Positions 1 to 12,300 of a stretch of DNA of 64,000 nt are shown piece by piece. The DNA comes from Polytrichum commune (Eukaryota; Streptophyta; Polytrichopsida; Polytrichales; Polytrichaceae), in contig OX485805.1 of the NCBI GenBank assembly GCA_950295325.1, positions 10,726,501 to 10,790,500 of the forward strand, given 5' to 3'. Every line of letters begins with the position of its first letter. Positions within the stretch are counted from its first letter, which is position 1. Made by a program: the position numbers and the translations under genes. The notes under the pieces were generated by a model that did not search any database, had not been told where the DNA came from, and worked only from the letters and a program-made list of their open reading frames with translations.

Positions 1-489
1 CCATGTTTGGCAAGCTTGAGGTGTATGCGTCCGATAAGGTTAAGATTCTAAGAACCATGAAGGCTAAGTAATTTAGGGAAAGTTCCGTTCACAAGGCCGA
101 TTAGGGTTTTGAGCCGCTCTAAGCATCCAAGGACACTCTGTCACGAGTATAAGGAGCTGGAGTCCTTTCTACAGAGTATCTCATTCCTCCATGGGGATTT
201 CTCTCTGTGCCGGCACTGCCGAGTGCTCTCTCTATTGCTCTTCCGCTTTTTCTCTTCCGCTTCTGCTACATTCATCTTGATTTGCTATCTACATTTGGGT
301 GCGAAGAGGAGTTTCTGCTTGATGTGGGACAGTGGGTGCTGCTAGCCTGCGAGGAGGTCGGTTTCGGCGGAGCGCGCACGGATCGCTCACCTACTTGCTG
401 CGTGCTGCTACCAGTTTGAACTTCGAAGGTCACTCCGTAATCGTCTACAGATCGCTCTTTAGCTTCCGGACTCGCCACAGGGTATGTCA
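1..489. other. Gene-poor stretch, no supported gene
   Basis: No gene is convincing here. A short open stretch from an ATG at 3 to TAA at 69-71 (22 codons) could be the 3' end of a coding exon running in from the left, but it is too short to support. The remaining open frames overlap each other in different phases and have no recognisable domain. The stretch runs directly into the minisatellite. Confidence 0.5.
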
Positions 490-1250
490 CCGATTCGATT
501 TTGTGTCGAATCTGTTCAAAGTTCAAAGTTCAAAGTTCAAAGTTCACAAAAGTTGATATTTTGAGTCAAATTTGTTCAGAGTTCAGAGTTCAGAGTCATC
601 GAGTTCATGAAAGTTTTGATTTTGAGTCGAATCTGAGTTCAAAGTTCAGAGTTCACGAAAGTTGATAGGGTGTATCGAATCTGTTCAGAGTTCAGAGTTC
701 AGAGTTAAAATTTTGAGTCGAATTTGAGTTCAGAGTTGATATTTTGAGTCGACTCTGAGTTCAGAGTTCAAAGTTGATGTTTTGAATCGAATATGAGTTC
801 ACGAAAGTTGATATTTTGTCGAATCTGAGTTCAGAGTTCACGAAAGTTGATAGGGTGTCGAATCTTTTCAGAGTTCAGAGTTCACAAAAGTTGATATTTT
901 GAGTCGATTCTATTCAGAGTTCAGAGTTCAGATTCATCGAGTTCACGAAAGTTGATAGGGTGTGTCGAATCTGTTCAGAGTTCAGAGTTCAGAGTTAAAA
1001 TTTTGAGTCGAATCTGAGTTCAGAGTTCAGAGTTGATATTTTGAGTCGAATTTGAGTTCAAAGTTGATATTTTGAATCGACTCTGAGTTCTGAGTTCTGA
1101 GTTGATGTTTTGAGTCGAATCTGAGTTCAGAGTTCACGAAAGTTGATAGGGTGTCGAATCTGTTCAGAGTTCAGAGTTCACGAAAGTTGATATTTTGAGT
1201 CAAATCTGATGTAGAATTTCATTATCGCCAACCTGATCAGAGTGCAGAGT
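490..1250. repeat. Degenerate minisatellite (GTTCAGA-rich)
   Basis: Imperfect tandem repeat. Its units combine the heptamer-like phrase GTTCAGAGTTCAGA, CACGAAAGTTGATA and TTTTGAGTCGAATCTG, with a period of roughly 45-60 bp and frequent internal 7-bp duplications. The array ends just before the hAT transposase frame at 1293. It may be the subterminal or 5' part of that element or unrelated satellite DNA; the sequence does not decide. Confidence 0.85.
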
Positions 1251-1292
1251 TCATGAAATTTTCTTACATGAAATGTGGGCTAGGAATTAGGA

Positions 1293-3522
1293 ATGGCAAA
1301 ACGACAAAGATCCTTAAAGGAGCATTTTGTGACCACTCCTCGAAATATTGACATAGATGATTTAGCATCTGAAACATGTGCATTGGATGATTTACCCTCT
1401 TCTCAACTTCCAAATGCACAAGGTATATGGAAAGACCAATGGTATAGCCAATTTGATTGGCTAGATTTTTCTCCCAATTCGGGAAGAGTGTGTTGTAAAA
1501 TCTGCAAGGAGAAGGGTGGACGTTCGGTATATGCCAAGGAGGGATCCAAAAATCTAAAGGTAAGTGCATTTCATGATCATGCATGTTCTAGTGAACATAA
1601 AAAACTTTGTTGGGCTTTACAAAGTGGTGGTAAAGTGTTGGAGAAGGCGATCAAACAAGGGCAACGTGCATGTGATGAATCATTGTCATCATTGTTTTAT
1701 GCTGCCTATTTTATAGGTAAGTAATCTCTCCCTTATGCAAAATTTCTTTCTTTGTGTTCATTGCTTGCTAGTGTAAAGGCTCCTATCACTGCATCTTTGT
1801 ATCATGATGAAAAATCATGTGCTGATTTAATTACATGTATGTCTAATGTCATAAAAAAAAATCATATGTAGGGTTCAAAATTCTCCTTTCTATAGTATCA
1901 TGATTGATGAATCTACGGACATAAGTGTTACCGGTCATCTTGTTGTATTTGCTACAATTATAGAGGAAGGTGTGCCTTTGACTATCTTTTTAGGTTTGTT
2001 AGAGATTGAGGGTGGAAAAAAAGATACTAGTATTATTTTTGAATGTTTAGTCAATCATTTAAAGATTTGGGAACTTGATGTATGCAAGTGTGTAGCATTT
2101 GGTAATGATGGTGCAAGCACCATGATGGGATCTCATGGTGGAGTAGCAACAAGATTGAAAAACAACCTAAACCCATTCATTTTGTCTTGTCATTGTGTTG
2201 CTCATAGGACTAATCTAGCTTCACTTGATGCATCTAAAGCACCAGATTGCAAGGTAATATCCAATGAGGTTGACACGATTTTGAATGCAATTGCTTCTTT
2301 CTTTAATATGTCATGTAAACGTAAACATGCACTCACAACCTTGCAAACAATATTTTTTTATGCTAAAAAAATAATGAAACGGCATCATAAGATACGATGG
2401 CTTAGTAGGTGCCAGGCTGTGACTACCTTATGTGATTCATTAGAATCCATTTTGTCTTTTTTTCCTGATGACAAAAAAAACCTTGGTCAAATGAAGTTTG
2501 TTTTAGCCAAGTTAAAACAATTTAAATACATCTACATTTTGTATTTTCTAGCTGATATCTTATATTCCTTAGCATTGTTATCAAAGATTTTTCAAAACAA
2601 ATTTGTGGATGTCACAACTATTGGTAGTATTATCAGAACCGAAATAGCACAAATTAGAATGTTGTTTATTGTTGAGCAAACTGATTTGAATGCTTCTACA
2701 TTTAACGAAAACACTGGCTATCATGTTATTCCCGAATATGGCCCTCTTGGGGGTCATCTCCAAAAGCTTTCAAGTGAAATTCATGGAAAAATGTATCATG
2801 ATTTTGAAATGGACCGGTCTAGATTAGGAGATGACCTTGAGGAAGCACTTAAATTCCAACATGCCTTTGCGGAAGCTGTTTGTGCAGGCTTGGATGCTAG
2901 ATTTGTAGATAATGATCTTATTTCATGTTTTAAAATCTTAAATCCTACTAATATGCCTTCAAAGCAGATAGGCCTCCAAAATTGGGGGGTGGTTGAGTTG
3001 AAGAAATTACTAGCACACTATGGGCATGATCGCTCCCAAGAAGGTTCAAAATTTCCCCCCTTCATTGATGTGATGGCTTGCAAGCGTGAATTTCTAGCTT
3101 TCAAATTGCAAGCCACCACTGAATGGGAAGATAAGACTTGTAGAGATTTATGGGGCATGATCACATGGAATCATTCTTTGCAAACCCGATATCCTAATTT
3201 GCTTGTCCTTGTTGATTTGGCTAGAGTACAATGTGTATCGACATCCACTTGTGAAAGGGCGTTTAGTGTCCAAAATTTAATAAAAACACGAGTGAGAAAT
3301 AGACTTGGAAGTAAAAATTTAAAAGCTATGCTTAGAATTGCTTTAGAGGGACCAAATGAGAACATTGATAATATTATTGAAGAGGCAATTCCTTTGTGGA
3401 AAAGTGGAACTAAATACCGGTTTTTATATGCTAATCCTTCATTTTATGTGTCTTCGGGAAGTGATGCATCTTGTTCAGTAAGTTCAACTATGTTTTCTAA
3501 TTCTGAGGATACGAATATCTAA
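1293..3522 (+). pseudogene. hAT-superfamily transposase (zinc-finger/ZNF862-like type), broken
   Basis: Nearly full-length hAT transposase reading frame. The N-terminal part (1293-1721) has a TTF/BED-like zinc finger with CxxC (VCCKICKEKGG) and a downstream HDHACSSEHKK histidine region. The body from 1900 has the RNase H-fold signature MIDESTDIS and the CHCVAHRTNLA motif. The C-terminal hATC dimerisation region reads STCERAFSVQNLIKTRVRN near 3240-3300. An in-frame TAA at 1722 interrupts the protein, and homologous reading continues past it (SLPYAKFLSLCSLLASVKAP). A second lesion, a frame change at the A-run around 1853-1862, shifts into the frame that reads IICRVQNSPFYSIMIDESTD. An intron covering 1722-1899 is less likely because that stretch still reads as transposase. 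Termini and target duplication were not identified. It would have cut and pasted the element in the nucleus but is now probably inactive. Confidence 0.88.
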
Positions 3523-3755
3523 GAGATGAATGTATTGTTGTACTAACTAGCCTCTTAATAATGTATGAACCCTTTTTGGATTTATACATTTTTTCAAGGC
3601 TAAATCCTTGGCCCCAAGTTGGTGGGGGCTTGGCAAGGTTCAAATCCTTCCAAGGATACTTGGATTTTATATCAACACAAATATACCCATTTAAAAGCAT
3701 AATACCAATTTTTTTTAATATTACAAAAAACAAATCCGACATACAATACAAATCG

Positions 3756-3913
3756 TCGGAAATATACCGAATTGAAATTCACAAAATCGGAAAATTACCG
3801 AATGAGAAAGTTAAATATCGGAATTTAACCGACAAAAAAAATTGGATTTAGGTAGCTTCCGATCAAAAAAATAAAAATTCGAATCTTTTCATAAAAGATC
3901 GGAAATCTACCGA
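3756..3913. repeat. Cluster of four TCGGAAWNNNACCGA near-palindromes
   Basis: Four copies of a 15-bp imperfect dyad with TCGG and ACCGA ends lie at 3756-3770, 3787-3801, 3818-3832 and 3899-3913, with half-sites nearby (TTCCGA near 3857). Spacing of the first three is 31 bp. hAT transposases bind short subterminal repeats, and this cluster lies 230-390 bp downstream of the hAT reading frame. It is therefore a candidate transposase-binding region. That role is inferred, not shown. Confidence 0.5.
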
Positions 3914-4750
3914 TTTTTTCAAAAAACTCCCCGGACTCTGATTAGGAGATGTAGGAACTTGGTAGAGTAACATGAGTAACTAGGTACTAAAGTAACAATG
4001 TTCCTAGAAATGCCTACAAAGTTGAATAATTTATGAGTTGAATCAATGCTAAATGTTGACTTTGCAAACCTTGAAGGGTATGTGTATCTACCAAGTTTCA
4101 CTTGCCCACAAACGCTAGCCAAAGGGCCTTGACATTTGTCACCTTCTGCTGAGTATCTAGGCTGAGGCTTAGATGACACCACTGGTGAAAGTGGTACATC
4201 TACCAAAATCCCAAATATTAGGACACATGTGACTGTGAAAGTCACTTGTGTTTGATCAGGGATCTACAATGGACGACAGAGGATGCCCATGGTGATTCTA
4301 CTGTGGGTAAATTAAGGAAGACATGCCTAATTTAGTTACTTGTCTTAATCAAATACCTATATTTGAGTGGTATGTGTGGTTTGGTGCAGCTCCGAGAACG
4401 GATACTGAAAAAACATGTTCTTAACTGACATAAATTTGAGACTACATGTGCTTCAAATATGATAACCATTTTAGGTTCAATAGTGAACATAATTTCATGG
4501 ACCTATATACGACCATTTAATGAACATGAAAATCTTCACGTTGATCTAATGAGTAAGATATTCAAATGGAATAGAGAGGCGATGAACTTTAGGGTGTATC
4601 GGATAGCCTCTCATTACATCTCACAAAATAACCCATGAAACATTATTATGGCCGGTTTAGACTACAATGAAGAAGTGCACTGGTCAGTGAAGAATTTCTA
4701 CCCAAGCCGAGATTGTTTGAAGCAATGGTTGGTACAACGGACAATATGAA
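3914..4750. other. Intergenic, nothing recognised
   Basis: AT-rich sequence with only short, unsupported open frames on either strand. No domain, RNA gene or clear repeat structure was seen. Confidence 0.4.
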
Positions 4751-4756
4751 AAAACC

Positions 4757-5540
4757 TCATGTTGGAGTTCTCGGTAGGTCAAGTGTCTTGTCCGAGGGTT
4801 TGAAGTTGCCCAATATGTTTGACCTCCGGAGAACTCGCCTAGCCAAAAGTGTTGTCATATTGATAATCATGTCATTTCTCATATATGTTTGAAATTTTCC
4901 ACTAAAAAAGTCTTGACCCATCTCGTAGCCGATCATAATGCTCCACTCCCCTAAATTTTGTGACCGGTGCACTTGTTCGTTGTCGTCTAAACCAAACTTA
5001 GTCCGGGTGATGGTTTTGAGACTCACATGTGTCACACCAAAAGTAGCAACATAAGATATAAGTCCCATCTCAATGAACCCCCAACTTCTTTTAAGTCATG
5101 ATGTTTTATTAATGCAATTTTCTTGAGTGAGCATAGCATTGGCCGCCTCAAGGGTCCATCCCACGGCCTTAGCCACACATGCTCTTAAGGACTTCCCTCT
5201 TGAAACCTTAGTTATGGCCGTTGATTCTTCACTAGTGCTCGTCACCTCGCTGAAGTTGTGACTTGTTGACTCCATGTGATGAGTACACAAGTGTTAAAAA
5301 ACACTCATTACTCTCATCACTTAGCGTTACATCATCTTCCGTAATTCTTTGCCATTCACTCCCAAGTTCATTCATTCTTCGCCATGGCACCCTTAAGTGC
5401 TTGATTACAATCCCAACAACTTAACTACAAGTCCCCCCCCCTTGATATCACCTTATGATGCCTTGTAGTCAACCCCCTAGCTAAATGCTCATTACCTAAT
5501 TAGCATTAGGTAATATTCTTATTAACAAACTATGACCCAA
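4757..5540. repeat. Dispersed repeat family A, copy 1
   Basis: Shares an ordered set of blocks with 19165-19540: a GTGTCACACC/GTGACACCACC block, a TTTATTAATG block, a CTCAAGGGTCCA/CTCAAGAGTCCA block, CTTAGCCACACATGC followed by CTTAAGGAC, and GTGTTAAAAAACACT. This co-linear similarity marks an interspersed repeat, possibly a retrotransposon terminal fragment. No coding domain is visible. Confidence 0.5.
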
Positions 5541-6929
5541 TCTAATGTCCCAGCTGTCCCATCTTATGATAGGGGGGTCGGGCGGGAAGGAGTGCTACTC
5601 TCAGTTTTTGAGTAGAGTCGCCGAGAGGCTGCCGGACGATCACCAAGAGGCTGCCGGAGGTCAGGCCGGGGATGGATAGGTTGAAGTAGCATGACTGTTG
5701 CTCCCTCATCCACCCCTCCCTCTCCACCCACCTCCTCGATGATCTGAAAGGCCAACCTCCCCCCGCATCCGCCCACAACACCACCATATAAGTTGTACCC
5801 ACTGCACTTCTTAGTTCACTCCTACTGAGAGCTTTGTTCTTGCAACCAACACTTCCCCTGAGAGCTTTGTCTTGCGACCATCACTTCTCCTGAGAGCTTT
5901 TCTTGCGATCAGCACTTCTTTTGAGAACTTTTCCCCTGCGACCAGCAACGACTCCGGAGCGCCAGTAGTCTAGGAGAGATCTTGTGCAGGGATTAGAGAG
6001 TGATAGCTAGTTCGTCGAAAGCACACATCTCGCAGCACAAGCAGATCGTGAAAAGAATGTTAACAGATTGAGAGATAGCCACCACTTGATCACATCAGAG
6101 ATAGCCTTGGCAACACAGATTTCGTGATAAACAATAGAAACAGATCTTTAGGGAAGACAGTAGATGAGATATTGACACAAGCAGATCACACCAGAGATAG
6201 GTCGAACAACTTAGGATGAGTCAGAATAGAGAATGATCTTAGCATATGAGGGATGGAGACATAGAAATGAGGTTATAGATCTGTAGTGTGGATCTCGCTG
6301 CCAACCGGCCATATCTCAAACTCAATCGGTCCATCTATTAGCACCTGCCAGGGAGTATCGAGAGACAATCACCAAAGGAACCACTGCTTGAACTGCAACC
6401 GGCTATTTCTCAAACTCAATCGATCCATATGTAAGCACCTGCCGGGAGTACCGAGGGAAATCGCCGAAGGAACCACGGTCTAGAACTGCAACTTGCCGCC
6501 GATCTGCTGCCGAAGTTACCACCGATCCGCCACCAAAGTTGCCGCCGATCCGCCGCCGAAGTTGCCGCGAACTGCCGCCGCCGCAAACTGCCGCCGGAGT
6601 CGCTGCCGCCGCCAGCACCTATACCAAGGTAATAATTCTAACTCCCACAAAACACAGTAGCTTTCCACTTAGCCACATAGTGCACACACAAACACACATA
6701 ATTTCACAAATAAAAATCTCATTCTAGATTATATTAGTTCTTCACTTAGATTGCACACATACAATAGCCCATTAGGCACATAGTGCACACACAAACACAC
6801 ATAATTTCACAAATAAAAATCTCATTCTAGATCATATTAGTTCTTCACTTAGATTGCACACACATAATAGCCCATTAGGCACATAGCATTTTTCAATTTC
6901 TAGTAGTAGAAGTAGGTTAGTTAGGAAAA
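5541..6929. repeat. Tandem duplications upstream of LINE ORF1
   Basis: No gene is supported, but several local duplications are clear. About four 30-bp units around CTGAGAGCTTTGTCTTGCGA lie at 5826-5945. A 90-bp duplication starting near AACTGCAACCGGC lies at about 6298-6385 and 6388-6480. A GCCGCCGAAGTTGCC-rich stretch lies at about 6490-6612. A 105-bp direct duplication (CACATAGTGCACACACAAAC...) lies at about 6675-6777 and 6778-6880. Part of this may be the LINE 5' untranslated region, but its 5' boundary cannot be placed. Confidence 0.6.
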
Positions 6930-8796
6930 ATGAAGGTTGCTCATGCAACCTACATTACTCTTGTTTTTTGGCTCACAGCCACCTCATATTGGATAAACTC
7001 TCATGGTGCACACTCTCACACATTATATGCATGCTTTTTCCCTACAATCAACATCCAAACAGGCCCACAACTTAATTTGTGGAATGGAGTTGAAATAGGG
7101 GTAATAAACTTTACTCTCTCTCCACAACAACTTTGCCACTTACTTAAAAATTGTACTTGTAACCATATGTCTTCATCCGCCAATGTTGCCGCCACTACTA
7201 GGAAACTTTTTGGGCAAGAAAATGATAATATGGATATTGTGGCGAATGGTCAAAAACGGCAAGTCGGGGTAATGATTGTGTCAAGTCAAAAGAAGGCTAA
7301 GGGGAAAGAAATCGCCCCCCAATGCCCCCCCTTTTGACTTGGATACCATGCACTCAATGCACTAGCATATGACAATGGTGAAACATTAGAACCTACTCTC
7401 TCAGTTAGTCAACTTGTGAAATTTGGGATGGAACAGAATGAGGCATTAGAACACTTAGAGGCTGTCCCTTCATTTCCATACATTCCCCAAGAAGCTTGGC
7501 CTTCTAAGAGAATGGATGGAAAAGAGGGCAGGCATTTCAACCTTACTCAAGTTCCGTTTGATGTTGAGGTTGATGAAAATGGATTTGCTCTAGATTACCA
7601 AATTGCCATAGCATTTGAACTATGTGATCGAAATCTAACAAAAGATGAAATCTATGCAAAAACGGAGGCTAGACTGGAAAAAATGAACATTCAACTAGGT
7701 GAAATGCTAGGTGAACCGATTGCTATCCTTTGTTTTCACGGCTCTAAAAGGTGGAGTGGAACAATCAAGCTCCACCTCAAGAATCCATTAAAAGATGCTA
7801 ATGACCTTCTACAAGGGACAAGATCATTTATCCTCAAATTGGACAACATTACCTATTGTGAGGAAAGGCCTTTAAGTCATTTGATTCAATAGCAATAGCA
7901 AGTTTACTCTCGGTGAAAATTTCTAGTCCAACACTCAAGGACAAGAAATGGTTCCAACTACATGAGAAGATAGTAAAAGATAGCTTCAAACGAGGATATG
8001 AGTTTGAAGTTACCAACGTACAAAAGAATGATAATGTAGAATTCGCTTGGATTAAAACCCCATCCCCGGACCAAACTAAGAAAATTAAAACTTACAAGAT
8101 TTCATTCTTTAATGAAATCATGGAAGTTAACTTTGCTAGTACTGAGAAACTTTCCGAGGATGACAAAGCTAGGAAAACTGCGGTGGTTTTAATTGCAAAG
8201 AACCTCAACAAAACCAAACAACCACTGCCTTAGAGGAGGGAATAAAGAAACTCTTTGGGGAGGAAAATGTAGCGGGTATTTTCTTCCGATTAGAAAAAGG
8301 GAAACATGTGGGATCATGCAATGTGCAATGTCTAAACGCAGCGGTTTACAAGAAATATGTGAAGCAAAATCACCTAATTTTTGGCAAATACATAGAATTT
8401 TCACCCCACCCCAAAAGCCTAGATGGAATTGACGCCCCCTCCCCAATAGAACTTACTAGACTAGGGTTTTCTGATGTGAACACCGCACTTGCCAACACAA
8501 TCCAAGCAATGGAGAACGTACCCTCAAAATGATACACAAAAGCGGACTTAAGCAAAATGGTGGAAGAGGCGGTAAATAAAGGGGTAGTAGTAATTCGGAA
8601 AGAAATGAGCCTCCTTAAAGAGGAAATTGTAGAAGAAGCAAGAATGTATGCAGATAAAGTCCAAGCAGAATCAAACCGCAACTCAAGAATTCAAATTGCA
8701 CTCCTCCAAAAACAAATGCGCATCACCCTCGAATCTCTCCAAGCCGATCACCCCGACACACCCGAAATTGAAGGCAATATGGACACGTCAAACTAG
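6930..8796 (+). pseudogene. LINE ORF1-like nucleic-acid-binding protein, broken
   Basis: About 620 codons of ORF1-like coding sequence, fragmented by a TGA at 7335-7337, a frame change near 7880-7912, another near 8230, and a TGA just after 8526. Past the first stop the same frame stays open (from LGYHALNALAYDNGE). The middle part (about 7416-8233) alternates basic strands and helices, as in RRM-like or L1-type ORF1 proteins, but no motif is diagnostic. The last 80 residues (8557-8796) form a probable coiled coil (EEAVNKGVVVIRKEMSLLKE). The call rests mainly on position immediately upstream of a LINE ORF2 on the same strand. In life it would package element RNA. Confidence 0.55.
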
Positions 8797-9250
8797 TTTT
8801 GACATTCGTAGCGTCAAGAAAAAATAAAATAAAAGTATATTTTTATACAAAAGTCAACGAAAACAAATTCAAATATTGTATAGTATTATTAAATACTATA
8901 AGTAAAAAATGTGTTTTTACACACGTAACATCAAGAATACATAAAATATAAGTATATTTATATACAAAATATAAAAACAAATACCGGATAGTATTACTAA
9001 ATACTATACGTATAAAACTAAATTTTACATACAAAACATCAAGTAAAAATAAAATAAAAATATACTTATATATAAAATACAATAAAAAACAATACAAAGA
9101 CCACATAGTATTCCTCAATACTATACGGACAAAACTAGTTCTGACATACGTAATATCAAAAACATATAATATAGGAATATATTCATATACAAAATACAAC
9201 AAACACCTATACAAATACCGTATAGTACTATCAAAGGATATATGTAAAAT
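8790..9250. repeat. Four ~113-bp tandem units, each with a hairpin, between LINE ORF1 and ORF2
   Basis: Units begin near 8790, 8906, 9013 and 9131 with versions of AAAACTAGTTTTGACATACG. Each of the first three carries an inverted repeat of the form ATAGTATT-N4-AATACTAT; the fourth is degenerate. The spacing and conserved hairpin suggest a regulatory or RNA-structural role, such as monomer-type promoter units or an inter-ORF translation element. Function is not shown. Confidence 0.7.
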
Positions 9251-9341
9251 ACACATAACACCCATTCTAAACCCAAACAAAACTAACATAGTACTTACCA
9301 ATACCTCTCTAAGAATATAAACAAATAAAATTAAAACAAAG

Positions 9342-12300
9342 ATGCCAATTAAACACACAATAAACAATACACAAACAAATAAACAACCGGTAACACACAA
9401 TAAAAAGACATTCACACAAATAAAAAGGCTACTCACAACTAATACAAAAATAATAACATCCACCAATCACCTTATAAAACACCAAACAAAACACCAAGTG
9501 GCCTCGGCCTACCGGCCTCGCCACAAAACAAAACAAATAATACACTCACACAAATCTCACTACAATCATTATATACACATTAAATGTAAATTTCATTCTA
9601 AATATAAACCTCAATCGATACATCGCATTCAACATAAAACGGCCTCGGCCTCCCGGCCTCGCCACAAAAATAAAAACAAATACCAAATCGCAAACAGCTG
9701 GACATCTAAGACAATAACAGACCACACACCTAGAGACAACACAAATACACACTTCTCAACCAAACAAATATCAAATAAAATACCCGCCTTACCTAACATT
9801 TTTACCACAACCAGATTCATACTTATCAAATATCTAAAAACAAACAAGAAAAAGCCAAAAACAATACAACTTCATGGGTACTACTTCATTAACAAACTAA
9901 CACTATTAAAATGTGGAGATATAGAACCCAACCCCGGACCAATGCCTGATATTTTACACACACATCCCGCTTCACACAAAAGAAGAGCCAAAGAATATTT
10001 TATTCCTAATACGATAAAACTGCAACCCGAATATCAACACATAGCTACCACATTTGCACCCATACTAAAACATAATCATCCACTACATCACCAAGCAACC
10101 ACTATGTATACATACTTACATCAATACATCCAAACACAAAGCCATTCCCCATCATCTCACATACTATACGCCTTAATCATTACTATAAGCCCCTCAATAA
10201 ACACATGTAACAATATTCTAGCCCAACCACACATTCACCATTTTAACGATATATGGACCAACACGCTTATCATTAGGCTAGCCAACCTTAACAACCCCCC
10301 CGGACGGCATATTCTAACACAACACCCATACACTACATTTGTAGAAAATAACCAAGACATAATACTCCCCAAAAATACTATTCATACTGAGCTATATGAA
10401 TTCATCCACAGCCAAGAAACCCCACCTACTCCAGCCACACTCCAAAGAAAATTCCCCTATCTTCCAGAAAAATTAATAACCGAATCCCTCCGTTGCTTAG
10501 AAAACATAAACGAATACTCACACCCGCCTCCACTCCCAAACATCCCTACACTAACCCTAAGAAACATCATAAATACCAACCATGAAACAAACATGATAAC
10601 TTGGAATGCCTCATCGCTTAACACAGCCTTACCAAATCTACAAAGCCTAATAAATTACTCCTTCAGAAACATTGCAATTATCAATATCCAAGAAACTAAA
10701 CTGACAGCTACTAAATCAACAAAATACATACAAAACTTATTCCCTGAATACAAACTTATTTTTAACAACACGCACGCCCTCACAAGATGTATACAACAAA
10801 GAATGCCTTACACCCCCGGAAGAGGTGGCCTACTCACACTTATTCATAATAAATACGCATTTACCGGAAACGTCACCAAGATCCCCTCACCAGCAAACAT
10901 CTCCCCATATTTACAACTAATAAAAATAAACAATCACCCACTCCTACCATGGCTAATCATACACATGTATATGCCCACACACTTAGAAGATATCCACCTC
11001 ATTCCCTACCTCAAAACCGCAATCACTAATCAAATCACTGCACACCCAAACCACACGCACATTCTATGTGGTGATTTTAACCGAGATATTGCACTCACTG
11101 GTAGGCAAAACTATAACAACAATACTCCACCACAAGAAGAAGATATACAATGGAAAAACTTCACCACAACCCTCAATCTAGAATATATTCCTACTGACAC
11201 TATCCTCTCTAGACAAGAAGGCTATAATTATACATCAACCAGCCTTATAGACGGCTTCTATATCAACTCACCAGACAATAGCAGATTCACCTCCACAACA
11301 AACACAAACATGAATCTAAACTCAGACCATTACCCAGTCACTCTACACATATCCCTAAACACACTTATAGCTAGACCCCTACTCCCCACGACTATCACAC
11401 CAACTAGAATACTAAATCCGATCCCCCCGGAAAACTTAGAAAAATTTAATATAGAATTTTTCGAAACATACTCCACGCAACTAAACGAATTAACCAAATT
11501 ACTAGCGGACCATAACTACCTCAACCCTGATCAATGGCAAGAAGCTTGTACAACACTAGACAATATTGCAGAAAAAATATCTGAAACCATTGAAAAACCT
11601 GCAAAGCAGCCCCAATACCATCCCTCACGAACAATACTGCACAGCAAGGTGGCTTCCTGCCACGAAAGCTATCAAAAAATGGAAAAAACACCTTGAAACA
11701 TATCACCTTATTAGAAAAACTATATACATTGCAAAAAACAACCCACACTGGCAAACCCACCCTATCCTAAATGAAATTCAAAACCACCAAAACGTGCAAA
11801 TTCCACACCCACCCACAATTGTCATCCCTCCTAATGAATGGATAGACATCATAGCTGCCATCGCAAAAACTGCTAATAAGGAAGCCAGAAAAATTACCAC
11901 AAAATATACCAAAGACTGTATTCTAAAAGCTGTATCAAAATACCGACAAATGTATGAAAAAAACCCCAAAAAAATAATTAGGAAAGTCTTCAAACACTCT
12001 GAAACTTCCCCCCTTGATTCAATCACGGATAGACAAAACAATATCCTAACCAACCCTGAAGATATTGCAAAAGAAATACACATCCAACAATCCATCAGTA
12101 ACCGCCCAACAGTACCCACATATCACTATCATAACACTCACCCACCATACTGCACATGTGGTGTTAGGCAATACCCATGGCACGACCTAGAAGGATTTAC
12201 AATTGATCAACGTGGTGAACCTCAAATTCCCCTGCACACATACTTTGACAAAGAAACATACGATTTCTGCCTTAAAAATCTAGGTAACAACAAAGCCCCG

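Noticed and set aside
3600-3665. tRNA-derived SINE: B-box-like GGTTCAAATCC near 3638 with an A-box-like TGGC...AGTTGG
   Set aside because: No tRNA fold, no poly-A or target duplication, and too short a match to support.
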